Positions 42,828 to 56,600 of a DNA stretch of 64,000 bases are shown here, piece after piece. The stretch spans positions 17,184-81,183 of the forward strand of contig CABPZP010000007.1 in the NCBI GenBank assembly GCA_902461935.1. Reading direction: 5' to 3'. The stretch's first letter is position 1. Each line of letters begins with the position of its first letter. The notes under the pieces were generated by a model. The model did not search any database. It was given only the letters and a program-made list of their open reading frames with translations, and was not told where the DNA came from. This DNA comes from Merdicola sp905200315. GTDB lineage: Bacteria > Bacillota > Clostridia > TANB77 > CAG-508. Position numbers and translations under genes: made by a program.

Positions 42828-44324
42828 TTATTCAATATTAATTTTGGGTAATGAATTATTACTAGGTCCATAGATACATTTTCCATCTATATTATAACGT
42901 GAACCATGACAAGGACAATCCCATGTTTTTAATGTATTATTCCAAGAAAGTAAACAACCTAAATGAGAACAAACAGGTTTTACAGCATGAATTTCCTCAT
43001 TTTCATCTTTATATACTCCGATTATTTCCCCATCAGCTTTAAAAATTTTGCTACTGTTATTAGGAATTTTTTCTATATCGAAATCCTTTAAAATGAACTT
43101 TTTAAAAATAACTCCTTCTGTAGCTTCTTTTATATTATTTTTTGTTTCATCTATATTTTTAAAAGGATGAAATCTTTTTGAATTAAACAAGTATGCATAT
43201 TTATTTGGTATACCACAAATTTCATCGCAAAGAATGTTTGCAGCAAGGTTAGAAGTAGTTATACCCCACTTTTTAAAGCCTGTAGCAATATATACTTGTG
43301 GCATAAAAGTGGAAAACGATCCAATATAAGGAAGTTTATCCACAGAAACGCAATCCTCCGTTGACCATTTTGAGATTACTTTATTATCAGGATATATTTT
43401 ATTTGCAATTTGTTCTAAAAATAAATAGGCATTTTGGGAATCTTGTAATTTTCCTGTTTTATGGTCGAAACCAGCAATAATAGCTATTTTTTTATTATTA
43501 TAAAAGGCAGTTCTGTAAGAGAGTGTTGGAGCTTCAAAGCTAATATACATATTATCTATAATAGGCAAATTAGTTTCTAAAGCTATAGCATAAGCAGAAC
43601 TTTGGTACATTTTTAAAAAGTGAAATCCTGGAAAATTAATAAAAGGATAGCCACATGCTAAAACAACAAATTTACTATTAACACAACCATTATCTGTTAA
43701 TACAGTGTAAAAATCATCATTCTTTTTTATATCATTAACCTTTGAATTCTCATAAATATTAACCTTATAATTTTCTAAAATTTCTAACAAACCATTTATA
43801 TACTTTAGTGGATTAAATTGTGCTTGATTTGGAAATTTTATAGCAGATTTTATTGAAAGAGGTAGTTCTATGTTATCTATTAATTCTGCATTAGGGTTTA
43901 TATGTTTTAAAGATTTAAATTCATCTTTAAATTGAATTACATTGCTTTCTTTTTGAGTAAATACATATGCACTGTTCTTTTCAAAATCACAATTAATGTT
44001 ATTATAATTAATAATATTTTCTATGTTTGATTTAGCAAATTCATTAGCCTCAAAATAATCTTTAGCAAATTCTAATCCAAAAGTTTTATATAAATAGTCA
44101 TAAAAAATATTATGCTGAGATGTAATTTTCCCAGTTGTATTTCCGGAAGTTTTTTGTAAAATACAATCTTTTTCTAAAATAGAAACAGAAAAGCCTTTTT
44201 TACATAAATAATAAGCCGTAGAAATACCTGTTATTCCTCCACCAACAATACACACATCGCAATTAATATCTTTATTTAATTTCTCATAAGTTTTCAATTT
44301 ACAAGAATCTAACCAAATACTCAT
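42828..44324 (-). CDS. FAD-dependent oxidoreductase with C-terminal Rieske domain
   Basis: A 498-residue fusion. The N-terminal DAO-type flavoprotein (residues about 1-370) has DVCIVGGGITGISTAYYL, EKD at the end of the second strand and a C-terminal ATGFKKWGITTS flavin contact. A Rieske domain (about 410-495) follows, with CSHLGC and CPCHGSRYN, the CxH and CxxH ligands of a 2Fe-2S cluster. This fusion is known from many Bacillota and resembles glycine/glycerol oxidase-type proteins; the substrate is unknown. No signal is seen. Single gene. The 285 bases upstream (44325-44609) hold its leader and that of the divergent adhesin gene, with no other gene seen. Confidence 0.85.
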   Translation of the reverse strand: MSIWLDSCKLKTYEKLNKDINCDVCIVGGGITGISTAYYLCKKGFSVSILEKDCILQKTSGNTTGKITSQHNIFYDYLYKTFGLEFAKDYFEANEFAKSNIENIINYNNINCDFEKNSAYVFTQKESNVIQFKDEFKSLKHINPNAELIDNIELPLSIKSAIKFPNQAQFNPLKYINGLLEILENYKVNIYENSKVNDIKKNDDFYTVLTDNGCVNSKFVVLACGYPFINFPGFHFLKMYQSSAYAIALETNLPIIDNMYISFEAPTLSYRTAFYNNKKIAIIAGFDHKTGKLQDSQNAYLFLEQIANKIYPDNKVISKWSTEDCVSVDKLPYIGSFSTFMPQVYIATGFKKWGITTSNLAANILCDEICGIPNKYAYLFNSKRFHPFKNIDETKNNIKEATEGVIFKKFILKDFDIEKIPNNSSKIFKADGEIIGVYKDENEEIHAVKPVCSHLGCLLSWNNTLKTWDCPCHGSRYNIDGKCIYGPSNNSLPKINIE

Positions 44325-44609
44325 AAAAACACTCCCTAAAATTCAATTAAAAATATTCTTTACAAAAAGAAACAAAATATTCTAAAAAGGTTAAATCCCT
44401 ATAAAAAATGTAAAAAAATGCAACAATTATTACAAAAATGTAAATAAAATGTATAAAAAGAAATATAAAATCTAGAAAAGGTACTTCCCTAAAGCAAAAA
44501 ACGTAAAAATACTGAAATATAAGGAATTGGAAGAAAAACACTATTGAAAATAAAAGAGAAATTTTTTATTATTTAATTAATATAAAAGGTTTAGAAAGGG
44601 AGTACGAAG

Positions 44610-47600
44610 ATGAATAAAAGGAAGGCATTAATTACAAGTATAATTACAATTTTAATTCTAGCAATAGCTGGGATTGTTTTTGCAAGCATTAATTCAACTC
44701 AAAATAATTATGCAGTTGAAGTGGTTAATGATGGAAGTGAAGTTTCAACAGAAGATGATAACATGAAATCACAAACAAAAATCATAAATGTAAATGAAGA
44801 TAAAGACGAACTTACATATGAAACCACACTTACAAACATGGTAAAAGCAACAAAAGAAAAAGAAATTGCAATAGTAGTAGATACATCATACAGTATGGAG
44901 CAAAACTCTGAAGGATATGATATAAAAGCAACGGCTATAGATATGGCAACAAATATATTAAACAGAGTTAATGGCTCAAAAGTTTCAGTAGTTGATAATA
45001 CTGGAATAAAAATAGCAAGAACAAACAGTATATCTGATATAAAAAAAGCAATAAATGGCTTAACATATTCAAGTGGAACAACAATAGAAAAAGGAATTGA
45101 ATATGCATATAGTTCTTTTGATAATAGCAAAGATAACGATAAATATGTAATAATAATTACCGATGCAACAGATCCAGCAAAAGCAAAACTTGAAGATATG
45201 GAAACAAGAGGAGTAAAGGTTAATTCTATATTAGTGGATATAACAAGTACTGAATTTGGAAATGAAGAATCTCCAATACCAAATTCAGGTAAAGTTTACT
45301 TAATGAAAAACTATAGTGTAGACACTCTTGTTAACGATATAAATAAAATAGTTAGAGATATTACTTTTACAAATAAATTTAATGAAGAAATATTAAAAGA
45401 TTCAAGTAAAGGAAACTTTAATTTAGAAATAATAGATTCTGAAACAGATGGAACAGCCACTATAAATAAAGATGGAACAATTACTTGGAATGTAGAAAAT
45501 ATAAGTGCCTCTGAATCTGCAAAATTAAAATATAAGTTAAAACTAAACAAAAAACAAACATTAGCAACATATTCCATTTATGAAGATATAAAAACGAATA
45601 AAGAAACAACAATAAAATATACAAAAGATGGCTCAGAAAAAAGTTTACAAGGTAAAGAAACAGAGCCAACAATACAAATATGTGATGCATATGATGTTGT
45701 ATTGCAAGCAGTTGGAAGAGATACTACAATACCAGTAGAAAATGCAAAAATAAATGTTACAGGAGTAGATGAAAAAGGTAATATAATTGTAAATAAACCA
45801 GGTTTAGTAACAGATAAAGAAGGAAAAGTAACAATAAAAAATATAACACAATTAGGAAAAATAAGATTTACAATTACACCAGATGTAACAGGATTACTTG
45901 GATACGATACAACAAAATCTGTAGAATTAGAAGTAAACAATAAATATGGAGAAACAGGAGGGGAACTAACAACAGTATATACAGAAGATTCAAGTTTAGT
46001 TTCAACAGACGATACAAATGGAAGAAGAAAAGTAGAAGCATTAGTACCTATAGAATTAAAGAAATTTACAATAAAATTAAGCGCATCAGACTTAAGCGAT
46101 GATACAGCAAAACTAGAAGGAATAAACTTTAGATTAATTCAACCAAAATTAAATAACAAATATGAAATGGGAGCATTATATGGTACAACAGACAATAATG
46201 GAGAAATAAATTTTAATGCTACAGTAATGTCAGAAGGAGAATATGATTACATATTATCTCAAACATCAGATAAATTTGGATATGAAAATGTAGGAAATAC
46301 AACAGTAAGAATAAAATTTGATAGTAACGGAGATGTAGTAGAAAAAGGAGTTTATACATTATATAATTCAAATGTATCAGCAGAAAGAATAGAAAAAAAT
46401 CAAGTATTAATAAATGTAAAAGAAAAATGTAATAACTCGAATACATTTAATATAAAAATGAACTTGGTAGATGAAGAAACAAAACAAGCAATAGAAGGTG
46501 CAATATATGATATAAGAGTAATAAATGTTGCAAGTAGTGGAAATGATACAGTTACATATACAAAAGCAACAGGAACAGATGGAAATATTGAATTTAGAGC
46601 ATTAGGAGTAGATGATGGATATACAAAAATTGAATTACACGAAAGTGCTCCAAATAGCTCATATATTGCGGAAAGTAATGATAAAGAAATAATAATAAAA
46701 AGAGAAAATGGAATTATAAAAGAAATTACAATAGGAAGACAAATTGCTAGAATAGATCCAGATAACAATAATGGAATTGTTGTTAGTTTAACAAGCAAGA
46801 AAAAACAAGAACTTAACGTTGTAAGAGTACACGTAACAGATAAAGAAGACATAGGAATGAATTTAATAGGTGTTCCTATGGAATTAGAAGATATTACGCC
46901 AGATGGAAAAAATAAAGGAAAAGTATTATATGTAAAATCAGATACAAATGGAACAGCAAACTTTGTATTAGAAGATCCAAAAACAATACAAGATGGAACA
47001 TATATATTTGAAGTAAGAGCAAATCCAATACCAGTTGGGTATATACTTCCAGATACACAAACAATAAAAGTATCTGTATTAGATGGAAAAATTACAGATA
47101 TAATTGGAGTAACAACACCAGGTGTAATTACGATTTTACAAAATCCAACAATGTTAGAAGAAAATCTTAATGAAACATTTTCAAACATTGCTTATATAGA
47201 CTTTGCAATGGAACCAGATAGCAATACTACATCATATTTAAAAATACAATTAAAAGATAAAGACAGTGGAAATCCAGTAAAAAATGGAAAATATCAAATT
47301 ACAATGGAAAGAGATGGAGCTCAAATAGCAAATGCAGGATCAACAGGAAAATACACAAATACAGATGGAATAGCTAAAATGAGCATACCAGGTCTAGATA
47401 AAAACAGAGTAACAATTACAATTGCACAAATATATGACGAAACAAGACAAAACGGATATAAAGTAGATAAAAACATATATCAAATAACAGTACACAAAGA
47501 AAATGGTGAAAGTATAGTTGTAGATAATACACAATTAGATGATGGATCACCATTTCCAGTTGGAGTAAGTGTAACTTATGAAGATAACAATGATGATAGT

Positions 47601-50600
47601 AAATATGATACAATTGTATTTAATCATATAAACACTGTATTAAATCCAGGAGATGTGTTACTTGATTTCACAGTATTAAAATACGACTATGTAACTAAAA
47701 CTCCAGATCAACAACAAGAATTAGTAATATGGTCAGACGACTTTAATATATATAATGAAACAACAAAAAATTTTGAAGCATTTGGAAAAGATAATCCATT
47801 TAATCCATTTACAACAGGTGTATATGGGTCAAATAATAATCCAGGACAAACACAAATTATGTTAAAACCAAATAATTTGCCAGAAGTAGAAGATGTAAAT
47901 AGAGATGGATTTCCAACAGGAGGAGCAATTTTACATATAGGAGAATATAACAATACAACAAAAGAAGTTATTGAAGGAACAGAATACCAAATACAAATAA
48001 ACTTTACATATTCAAAAGATACAGGAACATATAAATATAGTGGATATTCAAACCTTTCAAATTGGTATTTATTAAAAGATTTCCACCACTCTACAGCAAT
48101 GAATACTGCAGAAGGATATAAAGAAACTGCAATTCTAGAATTATGGTCAAATTATGGACAAACTGCAAACTTTGCAATAGACTTTAGCAAATATAATAAA
48201 GATAACGAAGAATTAGTAGGAGCAAAATATAAATTAAAAGCAGTATTACCAACAGGTAAATTTATAGAATTAAAAACAGATGTATTAAATGGAGATAACA
48301 CAGTTGAAATACCAAACTTATTTGTAAAAGATGGAACAATATTAACAATATCAGAAATAGAAGCACCAATTGGATATCAAGTAGATAAAACAGAGACATC
48401 ATTTATAATAGAATCTGTAAATTCTGCAACAGGAACAGCAACTATAAAGCCATATGGAGAACAAAATAATAGAGTAAAATTAGATGGAAATAAATTAGAA
48501 AAACAAAAAGATGGAACATTCAAATTTGTACAAAAAATAAAATTAACAGATTTAGAAGTAGACAACTTGAAAGTTGGAATACAAACAAAAGATAAAGATA
48601 CAAATAAAGGAACAAAAGGAAATACATATTTAATAGAAGCAAGCTCAGGTTCTGTAAAAACAACGGGGGCAACAAGTGAAGATGGAATGGTTTATTTACA
48701 AGTAGGTTCAGAAAAAAGAAATGACTATGTAGAATACACAATAAGCCAAAAAATATCAGATGGAACAAAAGTAGCACAATATTATAAAAGATTAAAAGAA
48801 GATATACACATAAAAGTATATTTTGATGCAAATGGAAATATAGAAACAATAGATCCAAACGATAATTACAACGCTTTAAATAGCACAGACCCAAACTACA
48901 ACAAAACATGGTTCATAAGCGAAGTAAATAGTGATAATAGACTAGGTATTACAATTTTACAAGAAAGAGAAGATCCTTTAAAAGTTAATGTAAAAACGAA
49001 AGATGCATTTACAGGAGCAATTGTAAATGATGTTGCAAATTTTGAAATAACGCCAACAGAGAATTTAACAGGAAAAGGAAGTTCATATATAGAAGTAGGA
49101 TATGTAGATCCAACTAAAACAGTGACATATAATTTAAAAACAATAACAAAGGAAAATTATGTTACACCAGATGATCAACAATTTTCAATAACATACGATG
49201 AAGAAGGAAATATAACAAATGCAAATATAGCAGGAGATAGTTCAAAAATAACAATAAAAAAAGAGGCAAGTGATGTACACACAGTAAATATAGAACTAAC
49301 AATAGAACCAGCAGTGCCATTTGAAATACACAATACAGACTTTTATGAAAATACAGATTTAGCAAACGGAAAATTTGTAATAGAAAGAGAGGATAATGTA
49401 AAATCAAACGAAAAAATAACAGATTCAAATGGTCATGTAGTTGTATATGATGGAGCTTTTGGAGAAGGAACAAGTTCAAGTAATAGAACATATATTTACA
49501 CTATTAAACAATTAGAAGCTAAATATGGGTACGCAACAGTAGAAGACTTTAAAATAGCAGTAGAATATAACTCAAAAAGAGAAATTGTAAGTGCAAGAGT
49601 AAGCGAAGATACAGATTCTACAAATAAATTAATAAAAGTAACAGCAAAAACAAATACAGGTTTAAATGGAAACAATAAAGGAATTGTAAATATAGAAGTT
49701 AAAAACTTACCAGCATTTAAAATTAATTTAGATAACTATGATAGACCCGATTATAACGAAGGAATTATAACAAATTTAGCAGGTGCAGAATATGAAATAA
49801 CATCAAACTATAACACTTCAGCAAAAGCAATAAAATCAACAACAGATACATTACAATTTATAGTAGGAAGAAATCCTATTAATGGAACAGGAATATACAC
49901 AATAAAAGAAACAAAAGCAGAAATAAACCATCAAACAATAGAAAAAGATATAACAGTAACAGTAGAATTTGCAGACGGAAAAGTAGTAGATAGCTCAATA
50001 AGAATTTCAGACAACGAAAATATACCATATTCAACAGTTAGCGCAGTAACACCTAAGGTAAATAATGAAGATTATCATGCGATTAACATGAATATTAGAA
50101 ATAACAAACTAATACAAGTAAACTTACATAAAATAAATGAAGATGAAAATCCAGTAAGTAATGTAAAATTCAGAATAGAGGGTAAAAATAAGGAAAATGA
50201 TGAAGTATTATTTACACAAGAGTTAACAACGTTAGAAGGATTAGGAGCATTTAGATTAAATAGAGCTTTAAATAATACAACAATAATATATACAATAAAA
50301 GAATTAAAAAATACAGCAGGATACCAATACATACCAGAAGATTTAACTCTAGAAATTACTTATGATAATAATGGAAAAATTGCAAAAAATGATGATAATA
50401 ATTATAGAGTAAAACTAACACCAGAGGTTAGTTGGGCAAAAATAACAAATATAACAGACTTTGCAATAGACATGAATGTTACAAACGAAAGAATAAAAGA
50501 AATAGGGGTAAACTTAAATACTATAGATAAATATGACAATAATAAAAGAGCAGAAAAAGCTGAGATAAAGGCATACTTTGTAAAAGATAACACAGCATTT

Positions 50601-53600
50601 GACGAAGATGAAAATCATACAAATACATTAATAACAGGTAGAGATGATGATAATGATGGAGAACCAGATTTTTCACATGGACAAGACTATAAAACATTAG
50701 GAAGAGCAGAAGATATAGTAAAAAATGAAATTGAAGGAAAGAAAACAGCAACATTAGTATTAAAAGAAATAAAAACTCCAACATCATATTACGATACAAT
50801 AAATAAAGTATCAAAAGATAATATCTATATGAATTGGGGATACTATGGAGTAAGTAGTGCAAGAATTGACTTAACATTTACAGATGAAGGTAAAATTGCA
50901 ACAGCAAATCTTATTCCAGATAGTTTAGGAACAAGTCCATTAGGAAAATGTTTAGATTCACAATACATTACACTTACAATAGATCCAACAAATCCATATG
51001 CTTTAAATATAGATTTAAGGTATTATCCAATGCTTGAAATGACAATAAATGCAGTTTCAGATGATACATATGAAAGAGCAGAAGATAATAATGATAATGA
51101 TTTAATAGGAACATATAAAATTAGAACTCAACATTATGATGATATTGTTAGTATATATTTTGATAAAAATACAAATAGAAGAAATGGTTTGGTAACTGCA
51201 GGATATATAGGACAAGCTATATTAAGAGGAATAGTACCTTCAACAATAAGGCAAGATTCAAAAATAAAAAATAAAGAAACAAATATATACGAGGCAAACA
51301 ATTATGGATTATGGCCAGGAGAGCAACAAGAAATTAACAATGAAGAAGATATAGAAAATGGAGGAAGAATAAGATACTTATATATATCAGAGCCAAACAA
51401 TGAGCAAAAAAGTGAACCAGCAGATAACTACGAAGGATACAAACAACTTCAATACCAACAAAATGGACAACAAGATTATTCTCCAATGTATATGAGCTTC
51501 AACAATGCTTTAATGGGAGCAATTAGAGTAAAATACAATGAAAAAGGAGAAATAATAGAAGCAATAATACTAAAAGATAAACAAGCAAATTCAGACAATA
51601 GAGATGAAAACAATGATAAATCTGAATATATAACAGTAGAAATTTCAGACAATAAACATGGAATAATAGTTAAATCACAATACAAGAGAACAACAACAAT
51701 AGAAACAAAAGTTGTAGACAATGTAACAGGAGCAGAACTAAATAACATAACATTATATCCTTTTAAAGGAAAAACAGTAAATACAAATAATAACTATACA
51801 TTTTATCCTTCTGGAATGAAGAACTTATCAAATGGAGAAAATACATGGACATATTGGGGAGGAAACGATGCAAATGGAAGCAATCAATATGTAATAGGAA
51901 CAGAATTTAATAATTCAACACAATATAATGGTTACTCAAATATTGGAGATGTAAAATTAGATATACATTACGATAAATATGGTTATGTAGATAAAGAAGC
52001 TTCAAAAGTTGTAAGTACAAATGCAAATGGAGATCCAAATGCAGTAATAACAGCAGTAGACAAAGATAGAATATATTTGAATATTATTGCTAATAGAAAA
52101 TTTGATATACAAATAGATAAAAAAGATAAATATGACAATTCAAAAACAATAGACAATGTTAGATATTCTATAACATCATCAAAATACGATTGTGGAAGTG
52201 CAAATAGTACACAAACAAATGTAAGAACAGATATAGAACAAGGAAAACGTCAATCTATAGGACTAATGCACAAAGGTGAAACTGTAAGATATACAATATC
52301 AGAAACATTTACACCAGAAGGCTATTATACAATGGATGACTTCTATATGGATGTAACATACAATAAAAATGGAGTTATAACAGAAATTGTATTAGAAGAT
52401 GGAACAAAAATATACGATTCATTAGGAATACATGAAAGCTCAGACCTTCCAATAAAATTAGTATCAGTAGCACCAAAATACGAAGGACTGAAACCACAAA
52501 GTATAACAGACTTAAGGTTTGAGCTAATTAACACACCAAAATTTAACACAAATATAACTACAAAAGACCAATTCTATAAAGAAGAACCAATAAAAGGGGT
52601 AACATACACAATACAAGATATAACACACAATATATCAGCTACAGGAAATCCAACAACAAATGAAAACGGAAAAATAGACACATATGTTGGAACAGTATAT
52701 CCAAATGAAAAAGTAAAATATAAAATAACACAAACAAATATTGCAAATGGATATTATGCAAAAGATTCAGACATAGAAGTAGAAGTTGAATTTGATACAT
52801 TAGGATATGTTACAAATTATGTGGTAACAAAAGGAAATGATAATCAATCAGAAATAAAAATACAAACAGGAAAAAGAGGCCTAAATATAACAATATATAA
52901 TAAGCCAAAAGATGTAAAAATTGGATTTGAAAAATATGATCAATTAACAGAAGATAAACTAGAAAATGTAGGATTCCAAATAACAGCACAAGAAATAAGC
53001 ACAACTAAAAAATCTACATTCGATGAACAAACAAGTGCAACAGGAAATATAACAGAAACAATAGATACATTTAATAGTGAAAAAGAAGTATTATATACAA
53101 TTACAGAAACAAGGCAATTAGATGCATACAGAAGAATTGGTGATATACAAATAAGAGTAAAATATGCATCAGATGGAAGTATAGATTACTACAATGTTGA
53201 TAGTAATCCAAGTAATGTAGGCATAAAATTTGCAGATAAAAAATTCGAAACACTAGCAAATGGAGATAAAGTTCATATAAAATTAAATATTGCAAATGAT
53301 GATACATATGATGTAGTTGTTAGAGATGAAGACAAAGATATAAGCAAATTAGGAGTACAAGGAACTAAATACAATATAACAATAAATGGAGATAAGTTAG
53401 AAAAAGTAAATACAACAGATGGTAATGGATATACATCAGCATTAAATAGAAAAGAAAATGGAAATATAACAATAAAAGTTTCAGAAGAAAAAATAGGAGA
53501 CGGATATAGAGAAAATCTTTTGAACTCTGCAGAATTAACATTTATAAAGGGCATAAAAACATATTCTTTGAAATTAGATGAAAAATCTATTGCCGCAAAT

Positions 53601-56600
53601 GGATACACATTACTTTCTGGACCAACAGATTGCTATGATACAAATTATAAAAATGGTACAGAATATGAAATCAGCCTAGATAATGCAACTAGTACAACAT
53701 TATTCTTAAGAATTTTTGAAGATACAGGAAAGATAACTTATACATTTAAAAATAATTCAAAAGAAATGCTAAAAATAAGAAAAATAGATTCAATAAGTGG
53801 AGAACCGCTAGAAGGAGCAGAATTTACTGTAGAAGCACAAGAAGTAGATTCTTATGGAAATCCACAAGATGACCCAACAACAATTGTAACAAACTTAAGA
53901 ACAAATAGCGAAGGAATAGCAACTTATGACTTAGGAACAAGGCCACAAAGCAAAAAAATAAAATATACATTTATAGAAACAACAGCACCAAAAGGATATG
54001 TAGCAATAGAAAATGTTTCTGTAACATACACATATGATGTAGATTGTAAGATAACAGATAAAGTAAGTTCAAATAAAAGAATAAAAGGTGACGATAGTTG
54101 GTACGATCTAAATGTAACAATTAAAAACGGAGATTTAAATACATATAGTGTAAAAGTAATTTCTGTAGATTCTAGAAAAGGCTCAACAGCAAAAGGAATG
54201 TCAAATAATAGAATAAATGATTCCGTGTTTGATATATCTGTTACAGATAGTACAGGAAAAGTATTAAAACAAGTAACAAATACAAAAACAGCCGATGGAT
54301 TAGATAGTTTTGGATATGTAGAAAGCGGAATGATAAAAATAGATAACTTAACAACAGAAGGAACAATATCTGTAAACGTAGCCCAAAAAGGAGTTATAGA
54401 AGGATTTGTAAGAGGAGAAAATCAAACAGCAGGAACAGTTACATTTGAAAACAACTATGTAAGAACATCTCCAACAGCACAAGCAGAAGTTTCATTAAGT
54501 AACTTAAAAGAAAATGGATTTATAGATTCATATATAGATACAAACGAAAATGAAATAGTTATAAAAGTATACAATGATCCACAAACAAAATTAAACTTAC
54601 ATAAACAAGATTTAGATACTGGAAAACCAATAGCAGGAGCAACATTCACAATAACATCTCAAATAGATGGAAAGAATCAAGTTGCAACAACAGATACAAG
54701 TTTAAATGTAACAACAAATGGAACAGACGAAGAAGGAAACGAAGAAGTAATAATAGGAGCACCAGAATATGGAAAAACAGTAGTATATAAAATACACGAA
54801 AATGCTCTAGATCAATATAAAGAAATAGAAGATACAAAAATAAAAGTGACCTACGATGCATATGGAAAAATTACAGGATGGGAAATATTAGGAGACGAAT
54901 CTTACGTTCAAGTAAAAGATCAAGTATTAAGAAGAAAAGGCAAGTTCGATTGGAATACATATTCTTCAGAACAATTAAAAGCCATATTAGAAGAAAAGGA
55001 TGAAGAGGGAAACAAAACATCAGAAATGGTTAAAACTGTAGGTTCAAGAAGACTAAATGTAGCAATAAGCAATAAAGCTGAAGATAAAATAATTCCATAT
55101 ACATTAATTGTAGAAGCACAAGATGAATTAAGAGTTCCTGTATCAGGAATAGATATTGACTTAAAACTACAACAAGATAAAGGAGAAAGACCAGTATATC
55201 CAACAAAAACAACAAACAATAAAGGTCAAACAACATATACAGCACAAGGTTCAGATAGACTAAGCATTAATATAGAGATATCAAATGCACAAAACTACAC
55301 ATTTAATGAAAACCTAAACTGTATATTATACAAAGATTCATCTACTGGAGAAATAAAAGCTTTACAAAACAATAATATTTATCCAGAAATAGACAATGTA
55401 AATCACATTGTAAAACTTGTAATACTATGTGAAATACCAGATAATAAATTTAATTTGGCGTTATATAAAATGAACCAAGCAGCAAACACTACAATAGCAG
55501 ATAATCCAGCAACATTTACAATAACAAAAGAAGAAAATTTATCTGAAAGTGTAGTTGTAGAGAAAACGATAGCTTCTAGAGTACAAACAAATGAAGCAGG
55601 TATTCTTAACTTACAAAAGTTAAATATGCCAGAAACTATTGGAACATACAAATATAAAATATATGAAAATGAAGCACCAATAGGATTTAAAAAATTAGAA
55701 GATCCAATAGAAGTAAATATTACATTTGCATTAAATGAACATGGAAACAAAATAATAACAAATATAGAAACAAATGACGAAAAAAATGCATATATTGCAA
55801 AATTTGCAACAAAAGGAATGATTATATGTGTAAATAACGATGAAGAAGTAGCAGAAGATAAATATATGATAAATGCATTTAAAGTAGATGCTGAAACATC
55901 AGAAAAAATAAATGGTGCAATGTTTAAAGTAAAATTACCAGACGAACAAGGTACAACAGTTGTAACAGAATCTGGAGAAAATACAACAAACGAAGGACAA
56001 TTAGATTATTGTTATGTAGAACAAGATAAAGATTACAAAGTACGATTGAAAGAAATGGAAAGACCAGACGTTTCAGTTATAAAATCTGTACAAGAATCTG
56101 GAAATGTATATAAACACGAATATATATTCCAAGAAATTTCAGCACCAGATGAATACGAATTAAACAGAACACCGATAAAATTAACATTAGAATTTGATAT
56201 AAAAACAGATGATAAAGGAAATGAAAAGGCAATAATAAAAAATGCAATATCAAGCGATAACACTAGATTAATTATAAAAGAAGTTAAAGAAGACAGAGTA
56301 AACTTAGAAATATTAAATAACAAAGAAAGCAAGTTATCTGGAGCACATAGAGTTACATACAATGAAAACTCAACAGAAATAGTAGACAATATGCCTTCAG
56401 ATCAAGCAAAACTTACAGGAATAGACTTAAAATTAGACAGCAAAGTACCAACAATAGAAGGACTTAAATTTACAGGATGGAATACAGAAAGCGATGGAAG
56501 CGGAACAACATATCAGCCAGGAGATGCATACACTGTAGACGAAGACATAACCCTATATGCACAATGGAGCATAGCAGATTACAAAATAACATACAATGCA

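Noticed and set aside
46400..47188. A 262-codon minus-strand frame inside the giant adhesin, and many others there
   Set aside because: All are antisense shadows of the adhesin with no start signals.
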